This document shows positions 10,163 through 19,071 of a stretch of 64,000 nt of DNA, piece after piece (position 1 is the stretch's first letter; the number at the start of each line of letters is the position of its first letter). The DNA is taken from contig NZ_JAGILA010000003.1 of the NCBI RefSeq assembly GCF_017874595.1, positions 372,001 through 436,000 on the forward strand, given 5' to 3'. The notes beneath the pieces were generated by a model, which saw only the letters and a list, made by a program, of their open reading frames with translations, was not told the DNA's origin and made no database searches. The stretch comes from Sinorhizobium kostiense (GTDB taxonomy: Bacteria > Pseudomonadota > Alphaproteobacteria > Rhizobiales > Rhizobiaceae). The position numbers and the translations under genes were made by a program.

Positions 10163-10488
10163 TGCTGAATGTGGATGATTTGGCTTAGTTTTCCCTTCAT
10201 CCGAAAACCCGCTGGCGCTGACGATAGCCCTGCATGTGAACGGCGGTTTGATCTGATGGCCCATACTGGCCGTATCCGGCAGGATTGCGAGACTCGCGAA
10301 GCGATCACATCGATCTGGCCGAACAGCCCGCGTTGACGACGGAAATGGTCGAGCCTCACGCGCTTGGCCGCAGTCAATCCAAGACTCGATGAGGACCGTA
10401 TTCATCAGTGTCCTGTCGTCGGTCCATCTGATACGCCGTGACTTGAGGCAAGCTCACGCATAGGTCCGCCAACGTCGGGTGCTACACG
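10163..10488. other. Intergenic stretch without a supported gene
   Basis: About 326 bases between the convergent ends of dnaE2 and the Lrp-family gene. The short frames present lack a credible ribosome site and match nothing I recognise. No clear hairpin terminator or repeat was seen. It may contain degraded sequence. Confidence 0.5.
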
Positions 10489-11004
10489 CTAAGTGGGAAC
10501 GCCGAGCCCCACCTTGATGCGATCCATGGCAACGAAGGTGCGGAAGCGCTTGACGTTGTTGTTTCCGAAGAAGAGGCGGCGCGTGAGGGCTTCATACTCG
10601 GCCATGGACGGCACGACAATGACGAGCACGAAATCTGCCTCGCCAGTGACGTAATAGCACTGCTGAATCTGCGGTTCGGCGGCGAATTGGCGCTTCGCTT
10701 CTTCGATCTGTTCTGCGGTCTCGCTGATAACCTCTATCTCCACGAAGATCGTAATCGCATGGCCGACGGCAGCGGGATCGACCACGGCGACATTTGCGCG
10801 GATGACCCCTTCCTCCGTCATGCGCTTGATGCGGCGCTGCACGGCCGGCGCGGAAAGATTAACGGCCTCGCCGATCGTCCTCTGCGGGGTCGTGTTGTCG
10901 CGCTGCAGAATGTCGAGGATTTTGCGGTCGAATCCATCGAGCCGCGGGGTAGAAGAGGGTGGCAAGAGCGACTCCGCGAAACAAACTTGCAAAAACACCT
11001 CCAA
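10489..11004 (-). CDS. Lrp/AsnC family transcriptional regulator
   Basis: About 160-171 residues. The N-terminal winged helix begins at LDGFDRKILDILQRDN and includes SAPAVQRRIKRMTEEGVI. The C-terminal RAM (ligand-binding) domain contains CYYVTGEADFVLVIVVPSMAEYE. The longest frame starts with TTG at 11004; a later TTG just before PPSSTPRLDGFD is equally plausible. It is transcribed divergently from the diaminopropionate ammonia-lyase gene, the usual position for a local amino-acid-responsive activator or repressor of a catabolic operon. Confidence 0.9.
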   Translation of the reverse strand: MEVFLQVCFAESLLPPSSTPRLDGFDRKILDILQRDNTTPQRTIGEAVNLSAPAVQRRIKRMTEEGVIRANVAVVDPAAVGHAITIFVEIEVISETAEQIEEAKRQFAAEPQIQQCYYVTGEADFVLVIVVPSMAEYEALTRRLFFGNNNVKRFRTFVAMDRIKVGLGVPT

Positions 11005-11066
11005 GTATCAGCGCCTTTTTCGCCTCCCCTGCAATATGTTTCTGCAGGACAGCCAAGGAGGCCCGC

Positions 11067-12266
11067 ATGTTTCTCCGCAACGCCCATTCCGATCACCGAC
11101 GTGCGCTCGAGCCTGCCGATGCTGATATGCTCGCTCTCGAAGCGGCGGCAGACGTGGAGCATCATCTGCAATACCGTGACCATCACGCGGAGACGCCGCT
11201 CGTTTCTCTGCCCGGTCTCGCCGCGGCAACCGGCGTCGGGGCGATCCACGTCAAGGACGAGGGGCAGCGGCTGGGGCTCGGCAGCTTCAAGGCACTTGGC
11301 GGCGCCTACGCTGTCATCCGCCTCGTCTTGGAGGAAGCTTCAGTGCGACAGGGACGGACGATAGATATGGCAGCGCTGCATTCTTCGGACGTTCGGCAGA
11401 TCGCAGAAAGCATGACCTTCGCCTGCGCCACCGATGGCAATCACGGCCGCTCGGTTGCCCAGGGTGCCCAGCTCGTTGGCGCGCGCTCGGCTATCTTCGT
11501 GCATTCCGGCGTCAGCGATGCGCGCGTGCGGGCGATCGCCCGGTTTGGTGCGGAGATGATTCGCGTTGAGGGCAGCTACGACGATTCCGTGCAGGAGGCC
11601 GCTCGCGTTGCCGAGGAGCGCAACTGGACGATCGTCTCAGACACCTCATGGCCCGGCTATGAGCGCATTCCGGGGCTGGTGATGCAGGGTTACACCGCGC
11701 TCGTACGCGAGGCGCTGCGCCAGATCCCGGCACCGCCCACCCACGTGTTCATCCAAGCCGGCGTCGGCGGCATCGCGGCGGCCGTCGCCGGACATTTGGC
11801 GATCGTGCTCGGCGATGAGCGGCCGGTCTTCACCGTCGTCGATCCAGCGCGCGCTGCCTGCCTGTTCGAGACGGCGCGTGCCGGCCATCCGGTGAAGGTG
11901 CCGCATGGCGAGCCAACAGTTATGGCGATGCTCGAATGCTACGAACCGTCGCGCGTTGCCTGGCGCATCCTCTCGCGCGCCGCCGATGCCTTCCTGACGG
12001 TCGATGAGGAGGATGCCCTCTCGGTGATGCGGCGTCTTGCCAATCCTGTCGCGGGTGATCCGGCGGTCGTCTCCGGCGAAAGCGGCGGCGTGGGCCTCGC
12101 AGGCTTCCTGAAGGCGGTTGCTGATCCCGAAGTCAAGGCCGCCCTTTCCATCGGTAAAGAATCCCGCGTCTTCGTGGTCAATACAGAGGGTGCGACCGAT
12201 CCCGGTCGCTATCAGGAGATCGTCGGAGCTTCGCCCGCTGAGGTCCTATCGCGGGGTGCCGCATGA
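11067..12266 (+). CDS. dpaL: Diaminopropionate ammonia-lyase
   Basis: PLP enzyme that splits 2,3-diaminopropionate to pyruvate and two ammonia. Of 399 residues, the usual length. The PLP lysine lies in GLGSFKALGGAYA (residues about 70-82). The cofactor-phosphate and asparagine region is ATDGNHGRSVAQGA. A C-terminal SGESGGVGLAGF loop follows. The ATG at 11067 is preceded by AAGGAGG at 11055-11061, which selects it over the longer frame from 10959. The next gene overlaps by 4 bases. With two M20 hydrolases downstream, the operon probably frees diaminopropionate from an N-substituted precursor. Confidence 0.92.
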   Translation: MFLRNAHSDHRRALEPADADMLALEAAADVEHHLQYRDHHAETPLVSLPGLAAATGVGAIHVKDEGQRLGLGSFKALGGAYAVIRLVLEEASVRQGRTIDMAALHSSDVRQIAESMTFACATDGNHGRSVAQGAQLVGARSAIFVHSGVSDARVRAIARFGAEMIRVEGSYDDSVQEAARVAEERNWTIVSDTSWPGYERIPGLVMQGYTALVREALRQIPAPPTHVFIQAGVGGIAAAVAGHLAIVLGDERPVFTVVDPARAACLFETARAGHPVKVPHGEPTVMAMLECYEPSRVAWRILSRAADAFLTVDEEDALSVMRRLANPVAGDPAVVSGESGGVGLAGFLKAVADPEVKAALSIGKESRVFVVNTEGATDPGRYQEIVGASPAEVLSRGAA

Positions 12267-13498
12267 CGGCGCCTTCCATCGACGCCGTCCGGCTGCTCGG
12301 CCGTTTGCGTGAACTCGGCGCTATCGGCCGAAATGGCGAGGGCCGGCTGACACGGCTTGCCGCGTCCGACAGCGAACGGGACGGCCGTAACCGCCTGGTC
12401 TCCTGGCTGGAAGCGGCGGGGCTTGAGATCGCGGTCGACCGTATCGGCAACATCTTCGGCATCTGGGCAGAGGACACGGCGGATCGTCCGCCGCTGATGC
12501 TCGGCTCGCATATCGACACCGTCATCAATGCCGGCATCTATGACGGATGCTACGGCGTGCTTGCGGGACTGGAGGTCATCGAGACGCTAAAGTCTTCTGG
12601 CTTCGTGCCGGTGCGGCCCATCGTCGTTGTCGCCTTCACCAATGAGGAGGGCGTGCGGTACACGCCCGACATGATGGGCTCACTCGTCTATGCCGGCGGG
12701 CTGGATGTCGAGACGGCGCTGGCGACGGTCGGGACTGACGGATCTGTGCTCGGCGACGAGCTTCGCCGCATCGGCTATGCGGGCGACCGCGAGCCGGGCT
12801 TTCTGAAACCGTGTGCCTATATGGAATTGCATATCGAGCAGGGCCCAGTGCTGGAGCGCGAGGGCGTTGCGATCGGGGCAGTGGAAAACCTGCAGGGCAT
12901 TTCCTGGCAGAAGGTGAGTGTCGAGGGTGATGCAAACCATGCCGGTACGACCCCGATCTCCATGCGCCGCGATGCCGGCTATGCTGCCGCCCGCGTCATC
13001 ACATTCCTGCGTGATCGCGCCAAGGCCTCGAACACGCCGACGGTGGCGACGGTTGGCTGCATGGCCTTCGAGCCCAACGCGATCAACGTCATTCCCTCTC
13101 GGGTGACCTTCACGGTCGATCTGCGCGATCCGGATGAAGAGCGGCTGAAGCAGGAGGAGGCGGCTCTTGCCGATTTCCTCAAGATGCTCTCGGGGGAGGA
13201 GGGTGTGGCCATCAGCGTCGAGCGGTTGGCCCGCTTCGAGCCGGTGACCTTCGATGCCGGCATCGTCGCGGGCATCGAGGCGGCTGCCAGGGCACGGGGG
13301 CTCTCCTGGCGGCGCATGACCTCCGGTGCTGGCCATGATGCGCAAATGATCGCGCGCATGGCGCCGGCGGCCATGATTTTTGTGCCGAGCAAGGGCGGCA
13401 TCAGTCACAATCCCAAGGAATTCACCGGAGACGACGAACTGGTCGCGGGTGCCAATGTCCTGCTCGACGTCGTCCGCAAGCTCGTGGGAGGGGAATAG
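12263..13498 (+). CDS. M20 Zn-dependent hydrolase, N-carbamoyl-amino-acid/allantoate amidohydrolase type
   Basis: 411 residues, complete. Binuclear metal-site motifs are GSHIDTV, YDGCYGVLAGLEV, AFTNEEG, MELHIEQGPVLE and SGAGHDAQMIA, which are typical of the HyuC/AmaB/allantoate amidohydrolase branch rather than peptidases. It hydrolyses an N-carbamoyl or related amide bond. It overlaps dpaL by the ATGA junction and is directly followed by a second M20 gene. This context suggests release of 2,3-diaminopropionate or a related amino acid. In enterobacteria a similar hydrolase accompanies the dpaL homologue YgeX. Confidence 0.86.
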   Translation: MTAPSIDAVRLLGRLRELGAIGRNGEGRLTRLAASDSERDGRNRLVSWLEAAGLEIAVDRIGNIFGIWAEDTADRPPLMLGSHIDTVINAGIYDGCYGVLAGLEVIETLKSSGFVPVRPIVVVAFTNEEGVRYTPDMMGSLVYAGGLDVETALATVGTDGSVLGDELRRIGYAGDREPGFLKPCAYMELHIEQGPVLEREGVAIGAVENLQGISWQKVSVEGDANHAGTTPISMRRDAGYAAARVITFLRDRAKASNTPTVATVGCMAFEPNAINVIPSRVTFTVDLRDPDEERLKQEEAALADFLKMLSGEEGVAISVERLARFEPVTFDAGIVAGIEAAARARGLSWRRMTSGAGHDAQMIARMAPAAMIFVPSKGGISHNPKEFTGDDELVAGANVLLDVVRKLVGGE

Positions 13499-14644
13499 AT
13501 GGACATCGATCAACTGGTTTCTGACATGCGCGCCTGGCGTCACCACCTTCACGCTCACCCCGAATTTGGCTTCGAAGAGAAGCGGACATCGGCTTTCGTC
13601 GCCGCAAAGCTTCGGGAATTCGGTTTCGATGAGGTCGTCGAGGGGATTGGCGGCACTGGCGTTGTAGGCACATTGAAGCGGGGAAGCGGTAATCGCTCGG
13701 TCGCGCTGCGTGCCGATATGGATGCGCTTCGCATTCCCGAACAGGGCAACCTGCCCTATGCCTCGAAGAATGCTGGTGTCATGCATGCCTGCGGGCACGA
13801 CGGCCATACGGCGATGTTGCTGGGTGCTGCAAAGATGCTCGCCGAAGAGGGTGGCTTCGATGGCACGGTTCGCTTCGTCTTCCAACCCGCCGAAGAATGG
13901 GGCAGGGGCGCGCTGGCGATGATCGAGGATGGCATCATGCACCGCTTCCCCTTCGACGAGATCTACGGCATCCATAACATGCCGGGTCTTCCAGTCGGGC
14001 ATTTCGAGACGCGTCCCGGCGCGATCATGTCGGCCGAGGACAATTTCGAGATCGTGCTGCGTGGCATCGGCGGTCACGCGGCGCGGCCGCATGGCGGAAA
14101 CGAGGTGCTGGTGGCGGCCTGCGCACTTGTCACGAATCTCCAGACGATCGTCTCGCGCCGGCTGAACCCGACTGATATCAGCGTCGTCTCAGTCACCGAG
14201 CTTGTCACCGACGGCACGCGCAATGCCCTGCCGGGGCTGGCGCGCATTCTGGGTGACGCTCGAAGCTTCCGGCCGGAGGTGAGCGCCGAGATCGAGAAGC
14301 AGATGCGCGTGATCGCCAAAGGCACGGCGCTGACCTACAATGTCTCGGCCGAGGTCAGCTATACCAGGGAATTCGTGCCGCTCCTGAACGACGCCGCGCT
14401 GACCAACGAGGCATTCGCAGCCGCCGCAGATGTTTTCGAGCCGAATAACGTCGCCGTGCGTCGGGAGCCGATGACCGGCTCGGAGGATTTCGCCCGTTTC
14501 CTCGACTTCGTACCTGGGTGCTTCGTCTTCCTCGGCAATGGCACACACTCTGCCCCGTTGCACAATCCGACCTACGATTTTAACGACGAGGCGCTCATCT
14601 ATGGCGCACAATTCCACGCGAGCATCGTCCGCAGGCGGCTTTGA
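13499..14644 (+). CDS. M20 amidohydrolase, aminoacylase/hippurate hydrolase type
   Basis: 381 residues. Motifs: ALRADMDALRI, HACGHDGHTAMLLGAA (metal Cys/His), VFQPAEEWGRGALAMI (catalytic Glu), GGHAARPHGG and MTGSEDFARF. The fold is the IAA-amino-acid hydrolase/aminoacylase branch that cleaves N-acyl amino acids. The start codon follows the previous stop immediately, so the two are translated together. It probably removes an N-acyl group (acetyl, oxalyl or similar) from the substrate of the operon. The specific acyl group is unknown. Confidence 0.88.
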   Translation: MDIDQLVSDMRAWRHHLHAHPEFGFEEKRTSAFVAAKLREFGFDEVVEGIGGTGVVGTLKRGSGNRSVALRADMDALRIPEQGNLPYASKNAGVMHACGHDGHTAMLLGAAKMLAEEGGFDGTVRFVFQPAEEWGRGALAMIEDGIMHRFPFDEIYGIHNMPGLPVGHFETRPGAIMSAEDNFEIVLRGIGGHAARPHGGNEVLVAACALVTNLQTIVSRRLNPTDISVVSVTELVTDGTRNALPGLARILGDARSFRPEVSAEIEKQMRVIAKGTALTYNVSAEVSYTREFVPLLNDAALTNEAFAAAADVFEPNNVAVRREPMTGSEDFARFLDFVPGCFVFLGNGTHSAPLHNPTYDFNDEALIYGAQFHASIVRRRL

Positions 14645-14672
14645 TCGGGCCGGCAACCAGACCAGGGCTTCT

Positions 14673-14762
14673 TGCGTGGCCCAGTTCGTCGGCCCGTTCG
14701 ACATCCTGCGCGATCGCTTCGAGCATCAGTTCGTCCTGCAGCAACACGTCAATCAGACGATG
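14673..14762 (-). pseudogene. Relic of an FCD-domain GntR regulator (C-terminal piece)
   Basis: Read on the minus strand, this stretch gives LLQDELMLEAIAQDVERADELGHA. It is nearly the same as the C-terminal helix of the FCD regulator at 23649-24365 (LLTDEHNLMLEAI, then DVERADELAHA), with small in-frame gaps. No start, no HTH and no full FCD domain surround it. I read it as a degenerate remnant left after a duplication or deletion. The similarity is clear; the history is inferred. Confidence 0.55.
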
Positions 14763-14815
14763 GCCGATCGAGGCGTGCGCTGGACGGCTTGGAAGTGAAC
14801 GCTAACCGGTTTGGC

Positions 14816-15052
14816 TTAAGCAGCTTGGAGAGGGTTGGATGACGTCTCGCCCGCGATCACCAAGAGGGCAGTCGCTCCAGCTGTCTCGGCGAGAACTCTT
14901 GCATAAAGTGCCTCCAGGTAGTTGGTTATTTGGAGAATCTCACTGCGGCCACGTTCGAGGATTTCCAAGACAGCGACATCCATTTGGCCAGTGATCTCGG
15001 CTTCTTGCGAGCGGTTCTGGTTGTCAGGTGTAAATACAGCAGTATGGGACAT
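14816..15052 (-). CDS. Small hypothetical protein in the chemotaxis operon
   Basis: 78 residues starting MSHTAVFTPDNQN, then a helical segment MDVAVLEILERGRSEILQITNYLEALYARVLAETA and a short hydrophobic stretch ATALLVIAG. I do not recognise the family. The gene is 77 bases downstream of cheW on the same strand and is probably transcribed with mcp and cheW. The amphipathic helix would suit a small partner of the receptor array, but that is speculation. Confidence 0.5.
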   Translation of the reverse strand: MSHTAVFTPDNQNRSQEAEITGQMDVAVLEILERGRSEILQITNYLEALYARVLAETAGATALLVIAGETSSNPLQAA

Positions 15053-15129
15053 TTGTTCTTCTCACTTCGTTTTTTGTCGATGAACGCAGCGTCGACCGCG
15101 AGCTTGCGCCTGCGTTTGCTGGCGATCGG

Positions 15130-15600
15130 TCAGGCTGCCGCAGTCTCATCGAGATTGGCGAACATGTTGTCGAGGTCGAGGAAGCAAACCATGCCGCGTT
15201 CAAGCGGGATGATGCCGTGCGAATAGCTGGCGTTGAAGGTCATGCCGAGATCGGGCACCGGCTGAATCTGGTCGCCGCGGATCGAAAGAATATCGGAGAC
15301 CTGATCGACCACAAGGCCGACGATGTTGTTTCCCACTTCTGCAACGACGATGGCGGCACGGCTTGTGTCGATCGTGCTGCGGACGCCGAGACGCGCAGCC
15401 AGATCGATAATGGGGATGACCGAGCCGCGCAGATTCATCACGCCGAGCACATGCGGCGGCGCGTGGGGCAGCGGTGTTGACGCTGCCCATCCTCGGATTT
15501 CCCGGATCGAGGTGGTCTCGACGCAGAATTGCTGGTCGCCGAGATGAAAGGCGATGATTTCCAACGGCGTACCCGGGCTGCGTTTGCTGTCCCAAGTCAT
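15130..15600 (-). CDS. cheW: Chemotaxis coupling protein CheW
   Basis: Scaffold that joins chemoreceptors to the CheA kinase. 156 residues from the ATG at 15600, which overlaps the mcp stop (TGATG) and has GGAGG 7 bases upstream; the longer frame from 15615 is less likely. The CheW fold is recognisable from IIAFHLGDQQFCVETTSIREI, VLGVMNLRGSVIPIIDLAARLG, GLVVDQVSDILSI and GIIPLERGMVCFLDLDNMF. Tight coupling to the receptor suggests a dedicated receptor-CheW pair coded away from the main chemotaxis operon, which is not in this window. Confidence 0.93.
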   Translation of the reverse strand: MTWDSKRSPGTPLEIIAFHLGDQQFCVETTSIREIRGWAASTPLPHAPPHVLGVMNLRGSVIPIIDLAARLGVRSTIDTSRAAIVVAEVGNNIVGLVVDQVSDILSIRGDQIQPVPDLGMTFNASYSHGIIPLERGMVCFLDLDNMFANLDETAAA

Positions 15601-17609
15601 CAGAAATCCTCCCATCCTGCCGCCGCAGTCGCGGTTCGGCCTCCACCGAACGCGCCGGCGACCTTTAGCCCGAGTGCACGCGCCGGCGAGGCGGCGGGGC
15701 GGGCGTCGTGGGCGACGATACGCGGACCCGATGTCGAGCCATCCACCCTGAAGCGGGCGATCAGCCGTGAGAGATTGGACGCCTCGTCGGCGAGCCGATT
15801 GGTCGCCGCCGTCGATTCCTCGACCATCGCCGCATTCTGTTGTGTCACCTGATCCATGTGGTTGACGGCGGTCGAGACCTCCGACAAGCCTGTCGATTGC
15901 TCCTTGGCGGCTCTCGCGATCGAATGCACATGCTCGTTGATCTTGACCACATGTCCCTGGATCAGGGTGAGGGCTTCGCCGGTCGCAGTCACAAGCTTTA
16001 CGCCGGATTGGACCTCGCCGCTCGAACGCGAGATCAGCGCCTTGATGTCCTTGGCCGCCCCGGCTGAGCGCTGGGCAAGCTCGCGCACTTCCTGGGCAAC
16101 GACGGCGAAACCCTTGCCCGCATCTCCCGCACGCGCTGCTTCGACGCCGGCGTTCAATGCCAGAAGATTGGTCTGGAAGGCGATCTCGTCGATGACGTTG
16201 ATGATCTGACCGATCTCGCCGGAGGCCTGCTCGATTCTTCCCATGGCCGAGACCGCGTCCGTCACGACGGCGCTCGACTGCTCGGTGCTCCTGCGGGCTT
16301 CGTCGACCATATGGCTGGCTTCCGTCGCCCGCTCTGTAGAGCTTCTAACCGCGACGGTGATTTCCTCGAGCGCCGAGGAGGTTTCCTCCAGCGAGGCCGC
16401 CTGTTGCTCCGTGCGCTTCGACAGATCACCGGAGGCGCTTCGCATCTCGGTCGCACCGCTGTTGATGGTCTCCACCGCGGAACGGACTTCGCCGAGCACC
16501 GCGCGGAGATTGGCCATCGTCGCATTGACGTTTTGCTGCAGTTCGCCAAAGGCTCCCTGGAACTCCCCGCGCATGCTCTCGGTCAGATCGCCCGCAGCCA
16601 AAGCCGACACCACCCTGCGTGTTTCAGCGATACCTGTATCGACCGATGTCACCAGGTCGTTGACTTGGGCGGCAAACCGATTGAGATCGGCGTTGTCATA
16701 GTCCTTGGAGATGCGCTGTGTGAAATCGCCGGCGACGGCCGCCGCCACCACCTGGCCGATGCTCGACTGAAGGTCGGCGCTCTTGGCCTGCAGCGCTGCT
16801 TCCTGGTCGCTCATCTCACGCACCTTGATGCCGTTCTGCTTGAACACCTCGACAGCGCGCGCCATATCGCCAAGCTCATTCCTGAGATCGGTAAAAGGAA
16901 TTTCGACCGCGAGGTCTCCATCGGCGAGCTTGCGCATGACGCCCGTCGTGCTGGCGATCGGAGCTGCAATACCACGATAGAGGGCGAAACCGGCAAGCAC
17001 CGCAAATGCCGCCATCACCGCCATTCCTCCCATGGCGGTCCAGTCCGACGAGTCTACGGCCGCGCGTCCAGCGGCGTTGCGCTCGATCATGAGAGCGCGT
17101 TCTTCGGCCTGGATCTCTGCAACAAGCTTTCGGATGCCATCCATGGATTGTTTTCCGGCCCCGCTCGCCTCCATTTTCCGGGCGACCTCTATTTGGTCGG
17201 ACTTCTTGATGAGGGCGATCTCCTCGTCGGCGACATTTGCGCGCCACGCTCTTGCCAGCACATCCAGATCGTCGAGGCGTTTTTGCTGCGTCGGATTATC
17301 CGCCGTCAACTCTTTCGCCTGCGCCAGCGATTCTTCGTAGAGTTGCTGTCCCTCTCTGAAGGGGCCCAGGAATGATTCGTCGCCGGAGATGAGATAGCCG
17401 CGAACCCCTGTCTCTTGGTTGACCATCCCAAGAAGCAGTCGGTTCGTAGCCCTGAGGACCTCATTGGTATGCTGGACCCACCCGCTCGTCTGATCGACGA
17501 AGTGAAGGCTGCGATAGTTGAAGACGCTTATCGTACAGGCTACGACAAGAAGGATGGCGAAGATGGTCGCGATCTTAGATGATGTTCTCAGATGCTTGAT
17601 GTGTGGCAT
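15600..17609 (-). CDS. Methyl-accepting chemotaxis protein with CHASE3 sensor
   Basis: 669-residue inner-membrane receptor. TM1 is near residues 14-36. A periplasmic CHASE3 domain carries the signature VNQETGVRGYLISGDESF. TM2 is near 190-212 and is followed by HAMP and a second HAMP-like segment. The signalling hairpin tip EIAFQTNLLALNAGVEAARAGDAGKGF is near residues 475-500. The C-terminus ends GWEDF, like the CheR/CheB-docking pentapeptide of high-abundance receptors. It is the first gene of an operon with cheW and a 78-residue protein. The ligand is unknown. Confidence 0.93.
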   Translation of the reverse strand: MPHIKHLRTSSKIATIFAILLVVACTISVFNYRSLHFVDQTSGWVQHTNEVLRATNRLLLGMVNQETGVRGYLISGDESFLGPFREGQQLYEESLAQAKELTADNPTQQKRLDDLDVLARAWRANVADEEIALIKKSDQIEVARKMEASGAGKQSMDGIRKLVAEIQAEERALMIERNAAGRAAVDSSDWTAMGGMAVMAAFAVLAGFALYRGIAAPIASTTGVMRKLADGDLAVEIPFTDLRNELGDMARAVEVFKQNGIKVREMSDQEAALQAKSADLQSSIGQVVAAAVAGDFTQRISKDYDNADLNRFAAQVNDLVTSVDTGIAETRRVVSALAAGDLTESMRGEFQGAFGELQQNVNATMANLRAVLGEVRSAVETINSGATEMRSASGDLSKRTEQQAASLEETSSALEEITVAVRSSTERATEASHMVDEARRSTEQSSAVVTDAVSAMGRIEQASGEIGQIINVIDEIAFQTNLLALNAGVEAARAGDAGKGFAVVAQEVRELAQRSAGAAKDIKALISRSSGEVQSGVKLVTATGEALTLIQGHVVKINEHVHSIARAAKEQSTGLSEVSTAVNHMDQVTQQNAAMVEESTAATNRLADEASNLSRLIARFRVDGSTSGPRIVAHDARPAASPARALGLKVAGAFGGGRTATAAAGWEDF

Positions 17610-17995
17610 GGCAAAAATCGTCCAGTTTGGGCTGAATATGCTTCAGTGATGCATAGCGCTGACTTTCAGCTGCTTGCGCTATACGCGGGAAGAGGCAATG
17701 ACATGGTTCGCAGGATGCGCGTTCTCCGGTTCATGAGGACAGGAGGGCGTCATGCTTCCACGTCGTTTTGAGCGAAACCACCTTTCAAATCATTCGAAAA
17801 GGCGTCGGACGGAATTGCCTGCTGCGCAATAGCAAGTGGCCCTGCCCGCTCCCGTGCAGACGTTTCCGCCGCGGACCGGATGGGCGCCCCATGAATTTAT
17901 TGTAAAGCTTAACAGGTCCTAAAGTTCGCTACCCTGAGCTGTGTCACGGTGCGGAAGGCGGACAAAACTTCCAAGATTGGACAAGGGAACTCTGT
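17610..17995. other. Intergenic stretch upstream of mcp
   Basis: About 386 bases between the mcp start and the end of the AraC gene. It must hold the mcp promoter, but I see no strong promoter, operator or hairpin. No TGTCGACA core is present, so this receptor is not part of the regulon proposed for the second receptor. Confidence 0.5.
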
Positions 17996-18988
17996 TTAAG
18001 CGCTTGTCGCTCGCCTTTTTGTATCGGATGGCTTCTCTCCGTATGCCTCTCGATACGCAGTGGAAAAACGGCCGAAATGAAAGAAGCCCCATTTGAGGGA
18101 TATCTCTTTGATGGATTGTTGATTCGCAGGATCAAGAAGGTCGGCATGCGCAGCGCGGAGCCGGATAGCGCGCAGATAGGCCGAAGGTGTCGTTTCCTTG
18201 AACGTCCGAAAGCCGTTCTCAAGAGCGCGTATCGAAACACCCACCGTTTCAGCGACCGCAGCCATCGTAATTGGCCGATCGATATTCGCGCGCATGAAAT
18301 CAATGGCCCGATGCACATGCCACGGGGCAATCATCGCAGCATTCTTGTCCAGGAGATATGAGAGCCGATGAGGCACCGATCGCACCACCAGTTCCGCCAG
18401 TGCACTGGTCAAATTCGACATCGCAACAGGCGCGTGAAGGAGCGGCCCATCGTTTCGCATGCCGGTCACGATCGCTTCCAGTAAATTTTGCATGACTTTT
18501 CCTTCGACAGAAGAGAGGTCGATCGGGGGATGTAAGTCCAGCGTCCCAGTCAATGGCACGTCAAGGACTCCGGAGACCGCCTTCGCGATGAGGGTCCAGT
18601 CCAAACGCAAGACATCGGACACGTGTGGAGCGCCGCGCACGACGAAGCGATCAGCCTGATGATTGTTGACCAGAAGCAGTTTTCCAGGCAGTCCTTCAAA
18701 GGCACGGTGACCGACAGTCACATCGATAGCGCCCTCGCGTGGCAGGAGAATTGATAGCCATTCGGCCATTTCGGGTTCGGCGCGCACCTGCCACCCGGTT
18801 AAATACTGACCGGCGACCAACGTCGTGGTGCCACTGCTCCAAAAATCGGCATTCCATTGGAACTTTTGCGAAGGGCCGGTGGGGGATGCTTCCAACGGGC
18901 CGAAATGGCGCGTGAAGGTATCGACCATCTCTTCAAAATCAGTGCCAGAAAAGCGCGAAACGAGCTTGGAAGGATTGTTATGCGGCAT
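17996..18988 (-). CDS. AraC family transcriptional regulator
   Basis: 330 residues. The C-terminal double helix-turn-helix (about 235-325) shows HRAIDFMRANIDRPITMAAVAETVGVSIRALENGFRTF and SIKEISLKWGFFHFGRFSTAYREAYGEKPS. The N-terminal part resembles the cupin-like AraC-binding domain. It lies 83 bases downstream of the 4-hydroxyproline epimerase gene on the same strand and may be co-transcribed with it from the operator-bearing region near 20137. It could be the activator of this locus. The ligand cannot be inferred. Confidence 0.88.
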   Translation of the reverse strand: MPHNNPSKLVSRFSGTDFEEMVDTFTRHFGPLEASPTGPSQKFQWNADFWSSGTTTLVAGQYLTGWQVRAEPEMAEWLSILLPREGAIDVTVGHRAFEGLPGKLLLVNNHQADRFVVRGAPHVSDVLRLDWTLIAKAVSGVLDVPLTGTLDLHPPIDLSSVEGKVMQNLLEAIVTGMRNDGPLLHAPVAMSNLTSALAELVVRSVPHRLSYLLDKNAAMIAPWHVHRAIDFMRANIDRPITMAAVAETVGVSIRALENGFRTFKETTPSAYLRAIRLRAAHADLLDPANQQSIKEISLKWGFFHFGRFSTAYREAYGEKPSDTKRRATSA

Positions 18989-19071
18989 GTTGCTGCAAGT
19001 GGGTCAAGTGACGGCTGCGAAGGATATTGGCCAAAAAATTGCTGACGCTTAGATCAACAGGTGACCTAAGG

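Noticed and set aside
10156-10405. Minus-strand frames after dnaE2 considered as a transposase remnant
   Set aside because: The residues do not show a DDE or tyrosine recombinase motif, and no inverted repeats flank the stretch. I could not support any mobile element.
12680-14092. 470-codon open frame on the minus strand
   Set aside because: It is antisense to the two M20 hydrolases with complete metal-binding motifs. No ribosome site or homology supports it.
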